The notes below the pieces were generated by a model. That model was not told the DNA's origin. It did no database searches and worked only from the letters and a program-made list of their open reading frames with translations. From Spirochaetaceae bacterium UBA5556 (lineage in GTDB: Bacteria > Spirochaetota > Spirochaetia > Treponematales > Rectinemataceae): DNA of 64,000 bases. The position numbers were made by a program, and so were the translations under genes. How positions within the stretch are numbered: the stretch's first letter is position 1; each line of letters begins with the position of its first letter. Positions 8,909 to 17,528 of this stretch are shown in pieces. Where the stretch lies: NCBI GenBank assembly GCA_002425765.1, contig DIMW01000003.1, forward strand, positions 62,001-126,000, written 5' to 3'.

Positions 8909-10261
8909 TTATGGTTTTTTCGCGTACAGCGGCATCGGCCGCGTGCTCTTGCGCAGCAGAACCTCGCTGAACCGTTCGAGCGTCACCTGGCTTTCCAGGG
9001 CGAGCCGCCGGTATGCCGCGTGACTCACGAGGAGACTCTGGTGAAACTCGCGACACAGCGAGTCGAGTCTGGCCGCGATCGCGATGGTGTCGCCGTAGAA
9101 GCTCATGCTCTGCTGGCCTGGAGGGCCGAGGAGCGCGGCGGTCACAAAGCCCGAATGAATGCCGAGAGATACTTTTATATCATTCGGAAGCGATTTTACC
9201 ACCATATCCTCTTTCAGACCTTCCATCTCCTCAAGAAAGGCATAGGCCGCGTTGAGGGCTCTGTCCGCGTTGCGGTCGGCGTCGACAAGGCCGAAGATGG
9301 TCACCACGGTATCGGCCGAAAGCGACGCGATGCGTCCGCCATAGCTTCCCGCGCACTGTGTCCATATCCCGTAATAGCGATTGAGCAGGGCTGTCGCCTC
9401 TGTGCGGCCCAGCTGTTCAGAGAGATCGGTGAAGCCGATGATGTCCGAGGAGACTACGGTCACGAAGAAGGCAGTCGGCGATCGTACGGGCAGACTTTCG
9501 GGAGTTTCGGGGGGTGTCGGTGTGGTTTGTTTTTCTCCGGGACTTTCCTCTGACGCCCCATTTTCCGATTCCTGCCGGGAAGCATCGATGATGCGCTTTG
9601 CTTCCTCTGGCATTTCGATGATCCGGGTGAGCCGGTGTTCCAGGGTAATCGCCCTCATCCGGGCCATTAAGAGCATAAAGTCGAAGGAGATCACGCCGAA
9701 CAGCGCGAACAGGTGCTGGGGCGCGCGTATGAATTTCTCGAATACCGCGGGGAAGGACTGGATGCGCAGGGTCCGGGCCATCGCTTCCGCGTCGATTTCA
9801 CCCTTTGCGAAAGACGCGGTCACCGATATGCGCAGATCCAAATATGCGTAGAAGAGGATAAAGATGAGCGCGGAACCCAGCGAGAGCGCGGTCTCCGAGA
9901 GCCTCTTCAGAAATGGCTTGTGAAATACCAGTGTCAGTGTCTGAAAGACAGCGATATAGATCGAAGACGCCCACAGCAGCATAGTGGCCGTCTCGGTGAA
10001 GGCAGTATCCGAAAGTGTCACCCGCAAAATCGAGTACGCCCCCGGAGTGATGAAAGAGTACAGAAGCCGCAGAATCGGGATATGACCCTGAAGCGCCAGG
10101 AGGCCCGTCTGGATGAGCATGAAGGTCAGGACGATGAGCGAAGTGACGAGCGCGTTCTTCCATGACCCTGAGGTCAGGGAGATGATCATGACAAAAAAGA
10201 GGACGAATTGGTTCGAATAGTAATACAGCTCTTCCGCAAAGCGTTTTCGGGGAAATTGCAT
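8909..10261 (-). CDS. Membrane-bound class III adenylate/guanylate cyclase
   Basis: The real gene starts at the ATG at 10261 (MQFPRKRF, AGGG upstream); the open frame extends much further only because it is antisense to the DUF3798 gene. The 450-residue protein has about six membrane helices in residues 10-215, a Pro/Glu-rich linker, and a C-terminal cyclase domain with VVSSDIIGFTDLSEQLG, a metal-binding Asp in that motif and a second in SLSADTVVTIFG, plus LGIHSGFV and MSFYGDTIAIAARL. It would make cAMP or cGMP from nucleoside triphosphate; the purine specificity cannot be read safely. The lipoprotein gene follows in the same transcript. Confidence 0.88.
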   Translation of the reverse strand: MQFPRKRFAEELYYYSNQFVLFFVMIISLTSGSWKNALVTSLIVLTFMLIQTGLLALQGHIPILRLLYSFITPGAYSILRVTLSDTAFTETATMLLWASSIYIAVFQTLTLVFHKPFLKRLSETALSLGSALIFILFYAYLDLRISVTASFAKGEIDAEAMARTLRIQSFPAVFEKFIRAPQHLFALFGVISFDFMLLMARMRAITLEHRLTRIIEMPEEAKRIIDASRQESENGASEESPGEKQTTPTPPETPESLPVRSPTAFFVTVVSSDIIGFTDLSEQLGRTEATALLNRYYGIWTQCAGSYGGRIASLSADTVVTIFGLVDADRNADRALNAAYAFLEEMEGLKEDMVVKSLPNDIKVSLGIHSGFVTAALLGPPGQQSMSFYGDTIAIAARLDSLCREFHQSLLVSHAAYRRLALESQVTLERFSEVLLRKSTRPMPLYAKKP

Positions 10262-10333
10262 CAGCCCTATTGTACCTGTCGCGGGGTTCGGTGGAAAGTC
10301 CCGACGGCGTTCCGGCAAAAGATGAAGGAATAC

Positions 10334-10361
10334 TTGACGGCGGCCCGGAAGAGTGTACAAT
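10334..10361 (+). promoter_or_regulatory. Promoter of the DUF3798 operon
   Basis: TTGACG (10334-10339), a 16-bp spacer and TACAAT (10356-10361) precede a strong AAAGGAGG ribosome site and the ATG at 10394. The resemblance to a sigma70 promoter is close. Confidence 0.65.
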
Positions 10362-10393
10362 AATTTCGCATCATCTATCTCAAAGGAGGTTCT

Positions 10394-11596
10394 ATGAAAA
10401 AGTTCGTAGCAGTGATGCTCGTGCTCGCCTTCCTCGTGGTGGGCGCCGATGTATTCGCTCAGACCAAGGCCAAATTTCATATCGGCGTGGTCACCGGTAC
10501 GGTCTCTCAGTCTGAAGACGACCTGCGCGGTGCCGAACAGCTGATCAAGGAATACGGCAACGTCAAAGACGGCGGCATGATCCAGCACATCACGTATCCT
10601 GATGACTTCATGTCGCAGCAGGAGACGTACATTTCCAATGTCGTCGCGCTCGCCGACGACCCGCTCATGAAGGCGATCGTCATCAACCAGTCGATTCCCG
10701 GCACCGCTGAGGCTTTCAAGCGCGTGCGCGCCAAGAGACCGGACATCCTCCTCTTCGCGGGCGAACCGCATGAGGACCCGCTCGTCATCCAGGGCGCCGC
10801 CGACCTCGCGCTTTCCGCCGACTTCGTGTCGCGCGGCTATACCATCATCTGGGCGGCCAAGCAGCTCGGCGCGAAGAACTTCGTGCACATCTCCTTCCCC
10901 CGCCACATGAGCTATGAGTCGCTCGGCCGCCGCCGCGCGATCATGGAACAGGCGTGCAAGGACCTCGGGCTGAATTTCTACTTCGAGACCGCTCCGGACC
11001 CGACCTCTGACGTCGGCGTCGCGGGCGCCCAGCAGTTCATCCTCGAGAAAGTGCCGCAGTGGATCCAGAAATATGGCAAGGACACCGCCTTCTTCTGCAC
11101 CAACGACGCGCATACCGAGCCGCTTCTCAAACAGCTCCTCGCGTACGGCGGCATCTTCGTTGAGGCCGACCTTCCCTCCCCGCTCATGGGCTACCCCGGC
11201 GCGCTCGGACTCGACCTCTCCAAGGAAGCGGGCGATTTTCCCGCCATCCTCAAGAAAGTTGAGGCCGCTGTCGTCGCCAAGGGCGGCGCCGGCCGCTTCG
11301 GAACCTGGGCATATTCCTATGGGTACACCCTCACCGCCGGTCTCGGCGAATTCGCGAAGAGGGTTGTCGAAGGCAAGGCCAAGAAAGACAGCATGAAGGA
11401 CGTATTCGACGCGCTCGGCAAGTATACGCCGGGAGCCAAGTGGAACGGCGCCTACTATGTCGACATGGGCACCGGTGTCCGCGCGAAGAACCAGATCCTC
11501 ATCTATATGGATACCTACGTCTTCGGCAAAGGCTTCCTGCCCACCACGCAGCAGAAGGTCCCCGAGAAGTACTACACCATCAAGATGCACAATTAA
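10394..11596 (+). CDS. DUF3798-family periplasmic binding protein
   Basis: The 400-residue product starts with a classical signal peptide (MKKFVAVMLVLAFLVVGADVFAQ) and then a periplasmic-binding-protein-like fold: FHIGVVTGTVSQSEDDL, VNQSIPGTAEAFKRVRAKRPDIL, HISFPRHMSYESLGRRR and FFCTNDAHTEPLL. I recognise this as the DUF3798 family, found mainly in spirochaetes and clostridia at the head of an ABC transporter operon. It should capture the ligand for the transporter encoded just downstream; the ligand is not known. The strong promoter and the terminator after the gene suggest far higher expression than the membrane components, as is usual for binding proteins. Confidence 0.86.
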   Translation: MKKFVAVMLVLAFLVVGADVFAQTKAKFHIGVVTGTVSQSEDDLRGAEQLIKEYGNVKDGGMIQHITYPDDFMSQQETYISNVVALADDPLMKAIVINQSIPGTAEAFKRVRAKRPDILLFAGEPHEDPLVIQGAADLALSADFVSRGYTIIWAAKQLGAKNFVHISFPRHMSYESLGRRRAIMEQACKDLGLNFYFETAPDPTSDVGVAGAQQFILEKVPQWIQKYGKDTAFFCTNDAHTEPLLKQLLAYGGIFVEADLPSPLMGYPGALGLDLSKEAGDFPAILKKVEAAVVAKGGAGRFGTWAYSYGYTLTAGLGEFAKRVVEGKAKKDSMKDVFDALGKYTPGAKWNGAYYVDMGTGVRAKNQILIYMDTYVFGKGFLPTTQQKVPEKYYTIKMHN

Positions 11597-11606
11597 GTTT
11601 GGTATG

Positions 11607-11625
11607 CCGCGCGCGTTGCGCGCGG
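11607..11625 (+). terminator. GC hairpin directly after the binding-protein gene
   Basis: CCGCGCGC (11607-11614) pairs with GCGCGCGG (11618-11625) with a three-base loop, followed by the T-rich tccttttcctt. It is a weak terminator or an mRNA 3'-end protector for the upstream gene. Confidence 0.5.
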
Positions 11626-11670
11626 TCCTTTTCCTTGTACTGGTGCCGCCCGAAGGGGCGACATATTCCG

Positions 11671-11709
11671 GCCCGTATTCAGGCGTTGTCCGGATACGGG
11701 CTATTTTTT
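11671..11709 (+). terminator. Intrinsic terminator inside the DUF3798 operon
   Basis: A 10-bp stem (11671-11680 with 11692-11701, one G-T pair) is followed by a T6 run ending at 11709. It lies just before the ABC ATPase gene, so read-through must feed the transport genes unless they have a separate promoter. Confidence 0.75.
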
Positions 11710-11736
11710 CGTAAACCCATTTACAATGGAACTATT

Positions 11737-13335
11737 ATGGCGAATGGAAGTCCTCTTCTTTCCATCGAACATGTTTCCAAAGATTTTTATGGAAACGTCG
11801 TACTGCATGATGTGAGCTTCGATCTCCGCGAAGGCGAGATTCTGGGCCTCGTGGGAGAAAACGGAGCGGGGAAAACCACACTCATGCACATTCTCTTCGG
11901 CATGCCCGTCATCACTGAAACCGGAGGATTCCAGGGCAGCATAAAGATCGGGGGGACGGAGGTTCATTTTTTGAGCCCCTTCGACGCGCTGGATGCCGGT
12001 CTGGGCATGGTTCACCAAGAATTCAGTCTGATTCCTGGTTTCACTACGACTGAAAATATCGTGCTCAACCGTGAATCGATGCGCGCGAGCTTTCTGAACG
12101 ACGTGTTTGGCGACCGTATGAGCGTGCTCCAGCGCGACAAAATGCGCGAACGCGCCCAGAGGGCTATCGGCAAGCTCGGCGTGGAGCTGAAACCGGACAT
12201 GCTGGTCTCCGAAATGCCGGTGGGTCACAAGCAGTTTACCGAAATAGCGCGGGAAATCGACCGAAAACAGACGCGCATCCTCATTCTCGACGAACCGACG
12301 GCGGTCCTCACCGAATCGGAGGCTGAAGTGCTGCTGCAGACCCTCAAGCGCCTCGCTTCGGAGGGCATCGCGATTATCTTTATTTCCCACCGTCTTCAGG
12401 AAGTGTTGGCCATCGCCGACCGTATCGTCGTGCTCCGCGACGGCCACGCCGTCAAGGATACGGTCAACGAGAACATCGGCATGCGCGACATAGCCTCCTG
12501 GATGGTCGGCCGCTCCCTCGGCGAGGGCGGGCAACGCTCCGAAGCGCGGAGTTTCGCGGAGAACACATTCAAAGTGCAGCATCTGTGGGTCGATATGCCC
12601 GGCGAGACCGTGCGCGATGTGTCCTTTGAGGTGCGGAAGGGAGAAATCTTCGGCATCGGGGGTCTGGCGGGGCAGGGCAAGCTCGGCATCCCCAACGGCA
12701 TCATGGGCCTGTTTCCGGCCGGCGGCGAAGTGGTTCTGGACGGCAAAGCCGTGCCCCTCAACGCGCCGGCAAAGGCGCTCGGCATGGGGATGGCCTTTGT
12801 TTCGGAAGACAGGCGCGGGGTCGGGTTGCTTCTCGACGAAAGCCTCGAATGGAATATCGCCTTCACCGCCATACAGGTGCACGGGCAGTACCTGAAAAAG
12901 GTATTCGGGCTTTTTTCTCAGCGCGACGAAAAGGCGATGGAGGAGCTCTGCCAGGAATACGTGAAGCTTCTCGACATCAAGTGCACAGGTACGAAACAGA
13001 AGGCCAAGGAACTCTCCGGTGGCAACCAGCAGAAAGTCTGTCTCGCGAAAGCGTTCGCGATAAAACCTCGGTTGATGTTCGTGTCGGAGCCGACGCGCGG
13101 CATCGACGTGGGCGCGAAGAAACTCGTGCTCGACACGCTCCATCACTACAATCGCGATTTCGGGACGACCATCGTCATGGCGTCGAGCGAACTCGAGGAG
13201 TTGCGCTCAATCTGCGACCGCATCGCCATCGTCGACGAAGGCAAGATCGCCGGTATCCTGCCGCCCACGGCGGATATCTCTGAATTCGGCCTGCTCATGT
13301 CAGGCGCCACTCTGGAGGAGGCCGTCAATGCGTAA
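11737..13335 (+). CDS. ABC importer ATPase, two ABC domains (RbsA/MglA type)
   Basis: The gene proper starts at the ATG at 11737 (MANGSPLLSIEHVSK); the frame is open upstream only by chance. The 532-residue product has two ABC cassettes. The first has Walker A GENGAGKTTLM, an unusual signature MPVGHKQ and Walker B ILILDEPTAVL. The second has a P-loop-like GLAGQGKLG without the usual Thr/Ser, a canonical LSGGNQQKV signature, and MFVSEPTRGID, where Ser replaces the Walker B aspartate. Such asymmetric ATPases serve sugar and nucleoside importers with BPD_transp_2 permeases. It overlaps the next gene by 8 bp. Confidence 0.93.
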   Translation: MANGSPLLSIEHVSKDFYGNVVLHDVSFDLREGEILGLVGENGAGKTTLMHILFGMPVITETGGFQGSIKIGGTEVHFLSPFDALDAGLGMVHQEFSLIPGFTTTENIVLNRESMRASFLNDVFGDRMSVLQRDKMRERAQRAIGKLGVELKPDMLVSEMPVGHKQFTEIAREIDRKQTRILILDEPTAVLTESEAEVLLQTLKRLASEGIAIIFISHRLQEVLAIADRIVVLRDGHAVKDTVNENIGMRDIASWMVGRSLGEGGQRSEARSFAENTFKVQHLWVDMPGETVRDVSFEVRKGEIFGIGGLAGQGKLGIPNGIMGLFPAGGEVVLDGKAVPLNAPAKALGMGMAFVSEDRRGVGLLLDESLEWNIAFTAIQVHGQYLKKVFGLFSQRDEKAMEELCQEYVKLLDIKCTGTKQKAKELSGGNQQKVCLAKAFAIKPRLMFVSEPTRGIDVGAKKLVLDTLHHYNRDFGTTIVMASSELEELRSICDRIAIVDEGKIAGILPPTADISEFGLLMSGATLEEAVNA

Positions 13336-14371
13336 CCTTAAGACATTCATCCAGGACTTCGGATGGCCGCGCATCATCATATTTTTCTTTTTGGTGGCGC
13401 TCTTCGTCATGGCGCCCTTTGTCCGCGTCCGTCTCGACGCGTCGGTTTCCGACGTGCTGAACCGCTTCGGGCAGAATGCCATCATGGTGCTCGCGATGGT
13501 GCCGATGATACAGTCGGGCTGCGGCCTGAATTTCGGCCTCGCGCTGGGCTTGGTGGCCGGGCTTCTGGGCGCGACCCTGTCGCTGCAGCTTGAGCTTCAC
13601 GGAATGCTGGGTTTTTTGGGCGCGATCGTGCTGGCGGCGCCGTTTTCGATCATTCTCGGCTGGTTCTACGCCAAACTCCTCAACAAGGTGAAGGGCGAGG
13701 AGATGACCATAGCGATGTACGTGGGCTTCTCGTTCATCATGTTCATGTGCATCATGTGGCTTGTTCTGCCGTACAACAATCCGACGATGGTCTGGGGCTA
13801 CGCGGGCAAGGGCTTGCGAACCACAATTTCGGTCGAGAACTACTGGCTGCACATACTGAACAACTTCCTGGCGATCAAAATAGGCCAGTTCTTTGTGTTC
13901 CCGACAGGCCTGCTTCTGTTTGTCGCGCTGTTCGCTTTTTTGATGTGGCTGTTCCTTCGCAGCAAGACAGGAACGGCCATGACGGCGGTGGGGTCGAACC
14001 CTGATTTCGCGCGCGCTTCCGGCGTCGACGTCGACAAAATGCGCACGATCTCCGTCATCATCTCGACTTTCCTGGGCGCGGTGGGCATCATCGTGTACGA
14101 GCAGAGCTTCGGTTTCATTCAGCTCTACACCGCGCCCAGCCCGATGGTGTTTCCCGCCGTCGCCGCGATCCTCATAGGCGGGGCGAGCATCAACAAGGCG
14201 AGCATGGCGAACGTGCTCGTCGGAACCATTCTGTTCCAGGGTCTTTTGACCATGACGCCGTCGGTGATCAACTCTCTCCTTCAGACCGATATGTCGGAGG
14301 TCATACGAATTATCGTATCGAACGGCATGATTCTCTACGCGCTCACGCGCAAGGTAAAGGTGTCAAAATGA
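13328..14371 (+). CDS. ABC importer permease 1
   Basis: This 347-residue protein has about nine hydrophobic helices and the BPD_transp_2 family pattern GCGLNFGLALGLVAGLLGA and GGASINKASMANVLVGTILFQG. It overlaps both neighbours (8 bp with the ATPase, 4 bp with the second permease), a sign of coupled translation. With the 381-residue partner it forms the heterodimeric channel for the DUF3798-bound substrate. Confidence 0.9.
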   Translation: MRNLKTFIQDFGWPRIIIFFFLVALFVMAPFVRVRLDASVSDVLNRFGQNAIMVLAMVPMIQSGCGLNFGLALGLVAGLLGATLSLQLELHGMLGFLGAIVLAAPFSIILGWFYAKLLNKVKGEEMTIAMYVGFSFIMFMCIMWLVLPYNNPTMVWGYAGKGLRTTISVENYWLHILNNFLAIKIGQFFVFPTGLLLFVALFAFLMWLFLRSKTGTAMTAVGSNPDFARASGVDVDKMRTISVIISTFLGAVGIIVYEQSFGFIQLYTAPSPMVFPAVAAILIGGASINKASMANVLVGTILFQGLLTMTPSVINSLLQTDMSEVIRIIVSNGMILYALTRKVKVSK

Positions 14372-15513
14372 GCGCACGGAAAAAACTTTCGACGTTGTTC
14401 TCACGGTACGCGGTCGTCATCATTTTTGTCATCATCACCCTGGCCGCGATTCCGCCGTCAGGCCTCTCGATCAAGTATATTCTCCAGGAGATCATCACGA
14501 GGCTCGGACGGAATTCATTCCTCGTGCTGGCGCTTCTCCTGCCGATTTACGCGGGCATGGGCCTGAACTTCGGCATGACGCTGGGCGCGATGGCCGGCCA
14601 GGTAGGGCTCATTTTTGCCGTGAACTACGGCATCGCGAACTGGCAGGGCCTTGTGTTCGCGATGTTGGTGGGCTTGCCGATTTCGGTGTTGCTGGGCTGG
14701 GTCTGCGGTCTTGTCATGAATATGGCGAAGGGCCGCGAGATGGTCACGGGGTATATACTGGCCTTTTTCATCAATGGCATATACCAGTTTTTCGTAATGT
14801 ATATGCTGGGTTCGGTCATCCCGATGGGCAACAAGGCCATTGTGCTCTCGCGCGGCTACGGCATCCGCAACACGCTCAACCTCGAGTCGGTGCGTCAGTC
14901 TCTCGACAACATCGTCATGCTGCACGTGGGGGGATTTTCGATTCCCCTCGTGACATTCATCATCATCGCGCTTCTGTGCGGGTTTGTGGTGTGGTTCAAG
15001 AAGACGAAACTCGGGCAGGATATGCGGGCCGTGGGCCAGGACATGGCAGTGGCGGAAGCGGCCGGTATCCCCGTCGAAAAGACGCGCATCGTGGCGATCA
15101 TCATCTCGACGGTGCTGGCCTGCGCCGGGCAGATCATCTTCCTCCAGAACATGGGGAACCTCGCGACCTACAACGCGCACGACCAGACGGGATTCTTTGC
15201 GGTGGCCGCGATCCTTGTCGGCGGCGCGTCGGTCACGCACGCGAGTATCGCCAACGTATTCGTGGGCGTCATGCTCCTGCACTCGATGTTCGTGGTGTCG
15301 CCGCTCGCGGGGCAGAAACTTTTCGGCTCGGCGATGATCGGCGAGTATTTCCGCCAGTTCATCGGGTATGGCGTCATCGCGCTCTCGCTTGTGCTCTACG
15401 CGTGGAGAACGAGAAAAGCCGCCGCGGAAGCGCGCCTAAGCCTGCGGGGGGTCCAGGATGACTCCGCGAAGGGAAATGGCGGGACTGCGGTTGGGAACGG
15501 AGGGCAGGCATGA
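14368..15513 (+). CDS. ABC importer permease 2
   Basis: This 381-residue membrane protein is a paralogue of the preceding permease: it repeats the pattern YAGMGLNFGMTLGAMAGQ and ILVGGASVTHASIANVFVGVM at matching positions. The start overlaps the previous stop as ATGA. The C-terminal 35 residues are a soluble tail rich in Ala/Gly/Asn. Its own stop overlaps the start of the 172-residue anchored protein. Confidence 0.9.
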   Translation: MSARKKLSTLFSRYAVVIIFVIITLAAIPPSGLSIKYILQEIITRLGRNSFLVLALLLPIYAGMGLNFGMTLGAMAGQVGLIFAVNYGIANWQGLVFAMLVGLPISVLLGWVCGLVMNMAKGREMVTGYILAFFINGIYQFFVMYMLGSVIPMGNKAIVLSRGYGIRNTLNLESVRQSLDNIVMLHVGGFSIPLVTFIIIALLCGFVVWFKKTKLGQDMRAVGQDMAVAEAAGIPVEKTRIVAIIISTVLACAGQIIFLQNMGNLATYNAHDQTGFFAVAAILVGGASVTHASIANVFVGVMLLHSMFVVSPLAGQKLFGSAMIGEYFRQFIGYGVIALSLVLYAWRTRKAAAEARLSLRGVQDDSAKGNGGTAVGNGGQA

Positions 15514-16028
15514 ACGGTACTACAGAAGCAAAAGGAGCCCCTCAGACAAAGACGCGCAGGCATCTCGTGCGGGGCGGACTGCTGGTAGCGTATATACTGA
15601 TTATGGTGCTGATGATTCTTACCGGCCGCCGGCATACGATTCTCATCGACAACAAGGACGCGGCCGACGGCTCGTACCGCGCCATCAACGGCATGGAAGT
15701 CTCGATAGACAAGCAGGAATCTTCGGAATATTACCCGGGGGACCGCGATAAGGCCATGGTCCAGGGACAGAAGCATACTATTAAAGTAAACATCTTTGAT
15801 GACAACAAGACTATCGAGCAGTCTTTCACCGTTCCCCTCTGGAACGACATGACGATCATTTCTGTGCCGAAGATGGTCGCCGGCATCGAGCCGTGGATTG
15901 AGCCTTTCACGATGGCTGAGCAGATCCAGGAGGCCCTGGAGTCCGGGCCTCCCGCAGGGGAAATGAGCTTTCAGAGCCTTGACAGCGGCGTACCCGCAGG
16001 AACTGAGCAGACGCAGCAAAGCCCGTAA
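15510..16028 (+). CDS. Membrane-anchored accessory protein of the DUF3798 operon
   Basis: The 172-residue product overlaps the second permease by 4 bp. Residues about 22-41 form one membrane helix (GGLLVAYILIMVLMILTG), followed by an extracytoplasmic part with HTILIDNKD, YRAINGMEVSIDKQ and WNDMTIISVPKMVAG. I associate this with the DUF6672-type proteins that accompany DUF3798 transporters; that family name is from memory and should be checked. It could stabilise the permease pair or dock the binding protein. No enzymatic motif is visible. Confidence 0.7.
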   Translation: MNGTTEAKGAPQTKTRRHLVRGGLLVAYILIMVLMILTGRRHTILIDNKDAADGSYRAINGMEVSIDKQESSEYYPGDRDKAMVQGQKHTIKVNIFDDNKTIEQSFTVPLWNDMTIISVPKMVAGIEPWIEPFTMAEQIQEALESGPPAGEMSFQSLDSGVPAGTEQTQQSP

Positions 16029-16092
16029 TTCCCCAACTCGGCGGGGCGTGTAAAGGTGTCCCGGAGACTCACCGAGAAAATCGACACACAAT

Positions 16093-16126
16093 AAAAAAAC
16101 GCCCCGGATAATAGGAGCGTTTTTTA
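16093..16126. terminator. Bidirectional terminator after the DUF3798 operon
   Basis: An A-run, AAACGC (16097-16102), an imperfect inner stem, GCGTTT (16117-16122) and a T-run form a hairpin usable on both strands. It lies between two convergent transcription units. Confidence 0.65.
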
Positions 16127-16176
16127 TTGGTTCTGATTAGAAAAGGCACCGAACAGTGCGGCTTTTTCTTGATATA

Positions 16177-17358
16177 TCAGTATACAGGCCTTGGCTCAAG
16201 CGCGACGGTGATCGCATCGTCCCATGTGACCCCCTGGCTTGGGTTAGAAGGATCGGCATTCCAGAGGCAGTTTCTCACCGTCATGAGCCTCCGCGCGGAA
16301 TCGATGGTCACGAGGTAGAAGGAGAGCTTTGTCTCATCGCTGGCGGAAACCGTGCCTTTCATCGGAGAATCGACACCGAAGACATGGAGGACGATGGTGT
16401 TATCGACTCCCGTCCACTCGGAATAGTGCTTCCAGTGGTCGTTGCCGTGGAAGTATACCGAGATATTTTTGTGCCTGGCCAGGAACTTTTCCAGAGCCAT
16501 CTGCTCGTCCGTGGTGGAATCGTTTGCGCTCTTGCCCGAGAACTGTTCGGAAAGAATATTCTCGAATTTATCTTTGGCGTTGATGTCGTGGGACCCGTTG
16601 GGATTGATGAAGTGTTTGGCCTCCACGTTGGGTTCGTCGTGCGTAAAGAGAATGACGGGCGTGGTCTCGGGGACGGAGGACAGGTCTTTTTCTATCCACG
16701 CTCTTTCCCCGGCGTCGGGCCACATGGTGAGAAAGACGAAGTGAACGCCGTCAAAATTTTTTGAGAAGTGGATCCTGTCTGTCGAAAGGTTGTAGGTATC
16801 TTTTGTCAGCGGAGCGGGGGGAGACATCATCATGTTGTAGACGTTGGCCATGACGGTGGCGTCGGTGGCGGGGTACATGGGCTTGTAGAAGCCTATGGCG
16901 TCGGTGACGTCGTGATTCCCGGGGATTATATAGATTGGGCTGGTCGCTCCTTTATCATTCTTCAGGGAAATTCCATCGATGTAGTCTTTCTTGAACTGAT
17001 TCCAGGATACGGCCGAACACTGAATGGCCTTCTCCTGGGTTCCCTCCTGCCTGTTTCCGATATCTCCGCCGATCGCGATAAAATCGATGGGGCCTACTTT
17101 CTGGCCTTCGCCCATTCCCCCGTCTTCGGCGAAGGTCAGGTCGGAAATGCCGTTCATAGCGGAGACGAGCGCGGCGTTGACGACGGCGGCGTCGACATTT
17201 TGCCCGGACCGAAATGTTTTTCTTGTGATACCGTAGTGTTCGTCGGACGTGAACACGAACTGGACCGTCTGAGCCCAGAGCGCTGCGGCGGCGAAGAGCG
17301 CCAGCGCGCAGACGGCGAAGATTCTGCGCAGGCCGCCCCGCGACAAAACATGATTCAT
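16177..17358 (-). CDS. Secreted calcineurin-like metallophosphoesterase
   Basis: The start at 17358 (MNHVLSRGG) is chosen because GGAGG lies six bases upstream; the longer frame lacks this. The 393-residue protein has a signal peptide (IFAVCALALFAAAALWAQ). The metallophosphoesterase motifs are FTSDEHYG, AIGGDIGNR, IIPGNHDV, LFTHDEP and YFHGNDHWKHY; the last is a variant of the usual GHxH. A 20-residue insert between the second and third motif is rich in polar residues. It probably acts in the periplasm on a phosphate ester; the substrate cannot be predicted. Confidence 0.85.
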   Translation of the reverse strand: MNHVLSRGGLRRIFAVCALALFAAAALWAQTVQFVFTSDEHYGITRKTFRSGQNVDAAVVNAALVSAMNGISDLTFAEDGGMGEGQKVGPIDFIAIGGDIGNRQEGTQEKAIQCSAVSWNQFKKDYIDGISLKNDKGATSPIYIIPGNHDVTDAIGFYKPMYPATDATVMANVYNMMMSPPAPLTKDTYNLSTDRIHFSKNFDGVHFVFLTMWPDAGERAWIEKDLSSVPETTPVILFTHDEPNVEAKHFINPNGSHDINAKDKFENILSEQFSGKSANDSTTDEQMALEKFLARHKNISVYFHGNDHWKHYSEWTGVDNTIVLHVFGVDSPMKGTVSASDETKLSFYLVTIDSARRLMTVRNCLWNADPSNPSQGVTWDDAITVALEPRPVY

Positions 17359-17494
17359 CCCATGCCTCCTCGGTAGTTTGAGAATCAAGCACTTATACGA
17401 TGAATCATGTGGAAAATCCGTGAATCCACGGTCAATAATCTATTAATTTTCGTGGGCGAACGTGCGGTGATTAAGCTTGACGCAGTAGCGGCAC

Positions 17495-17525
17495 AAAAAA
17501 GCGCCCCGGGTGGCCGGGGCGCTTT
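17495..17525 (-). terminator. Strong intrinsic terminator of the sulfur-transferase gene
   Basis: On the minus strand AAAGCGCCCCGG pairs over 12 bp with CCGGGGCGCTTT (loop of four) and is followed by a T6 run. It begins four bases after the stop codon. Confidence 0.85.
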
Positions 17526-17528
17526 CCC

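Noticed and set aside
10262..11590. Extension of the cyclase frame to 893 residues on the minus strand
   Set aside because: The extra 440 residues are antisense to the DUF3798 gene, have no family resemblance and lack a start with a ribosome site; the real start is at 10261.
11701..13146. 481-codon minus-strand frame opposite the ABC ATPase
   Set aside because: It is a His/Arg/Ala-rich shadow produced by GC-rich coding DNA; the plus strand has clear ABC motifs.
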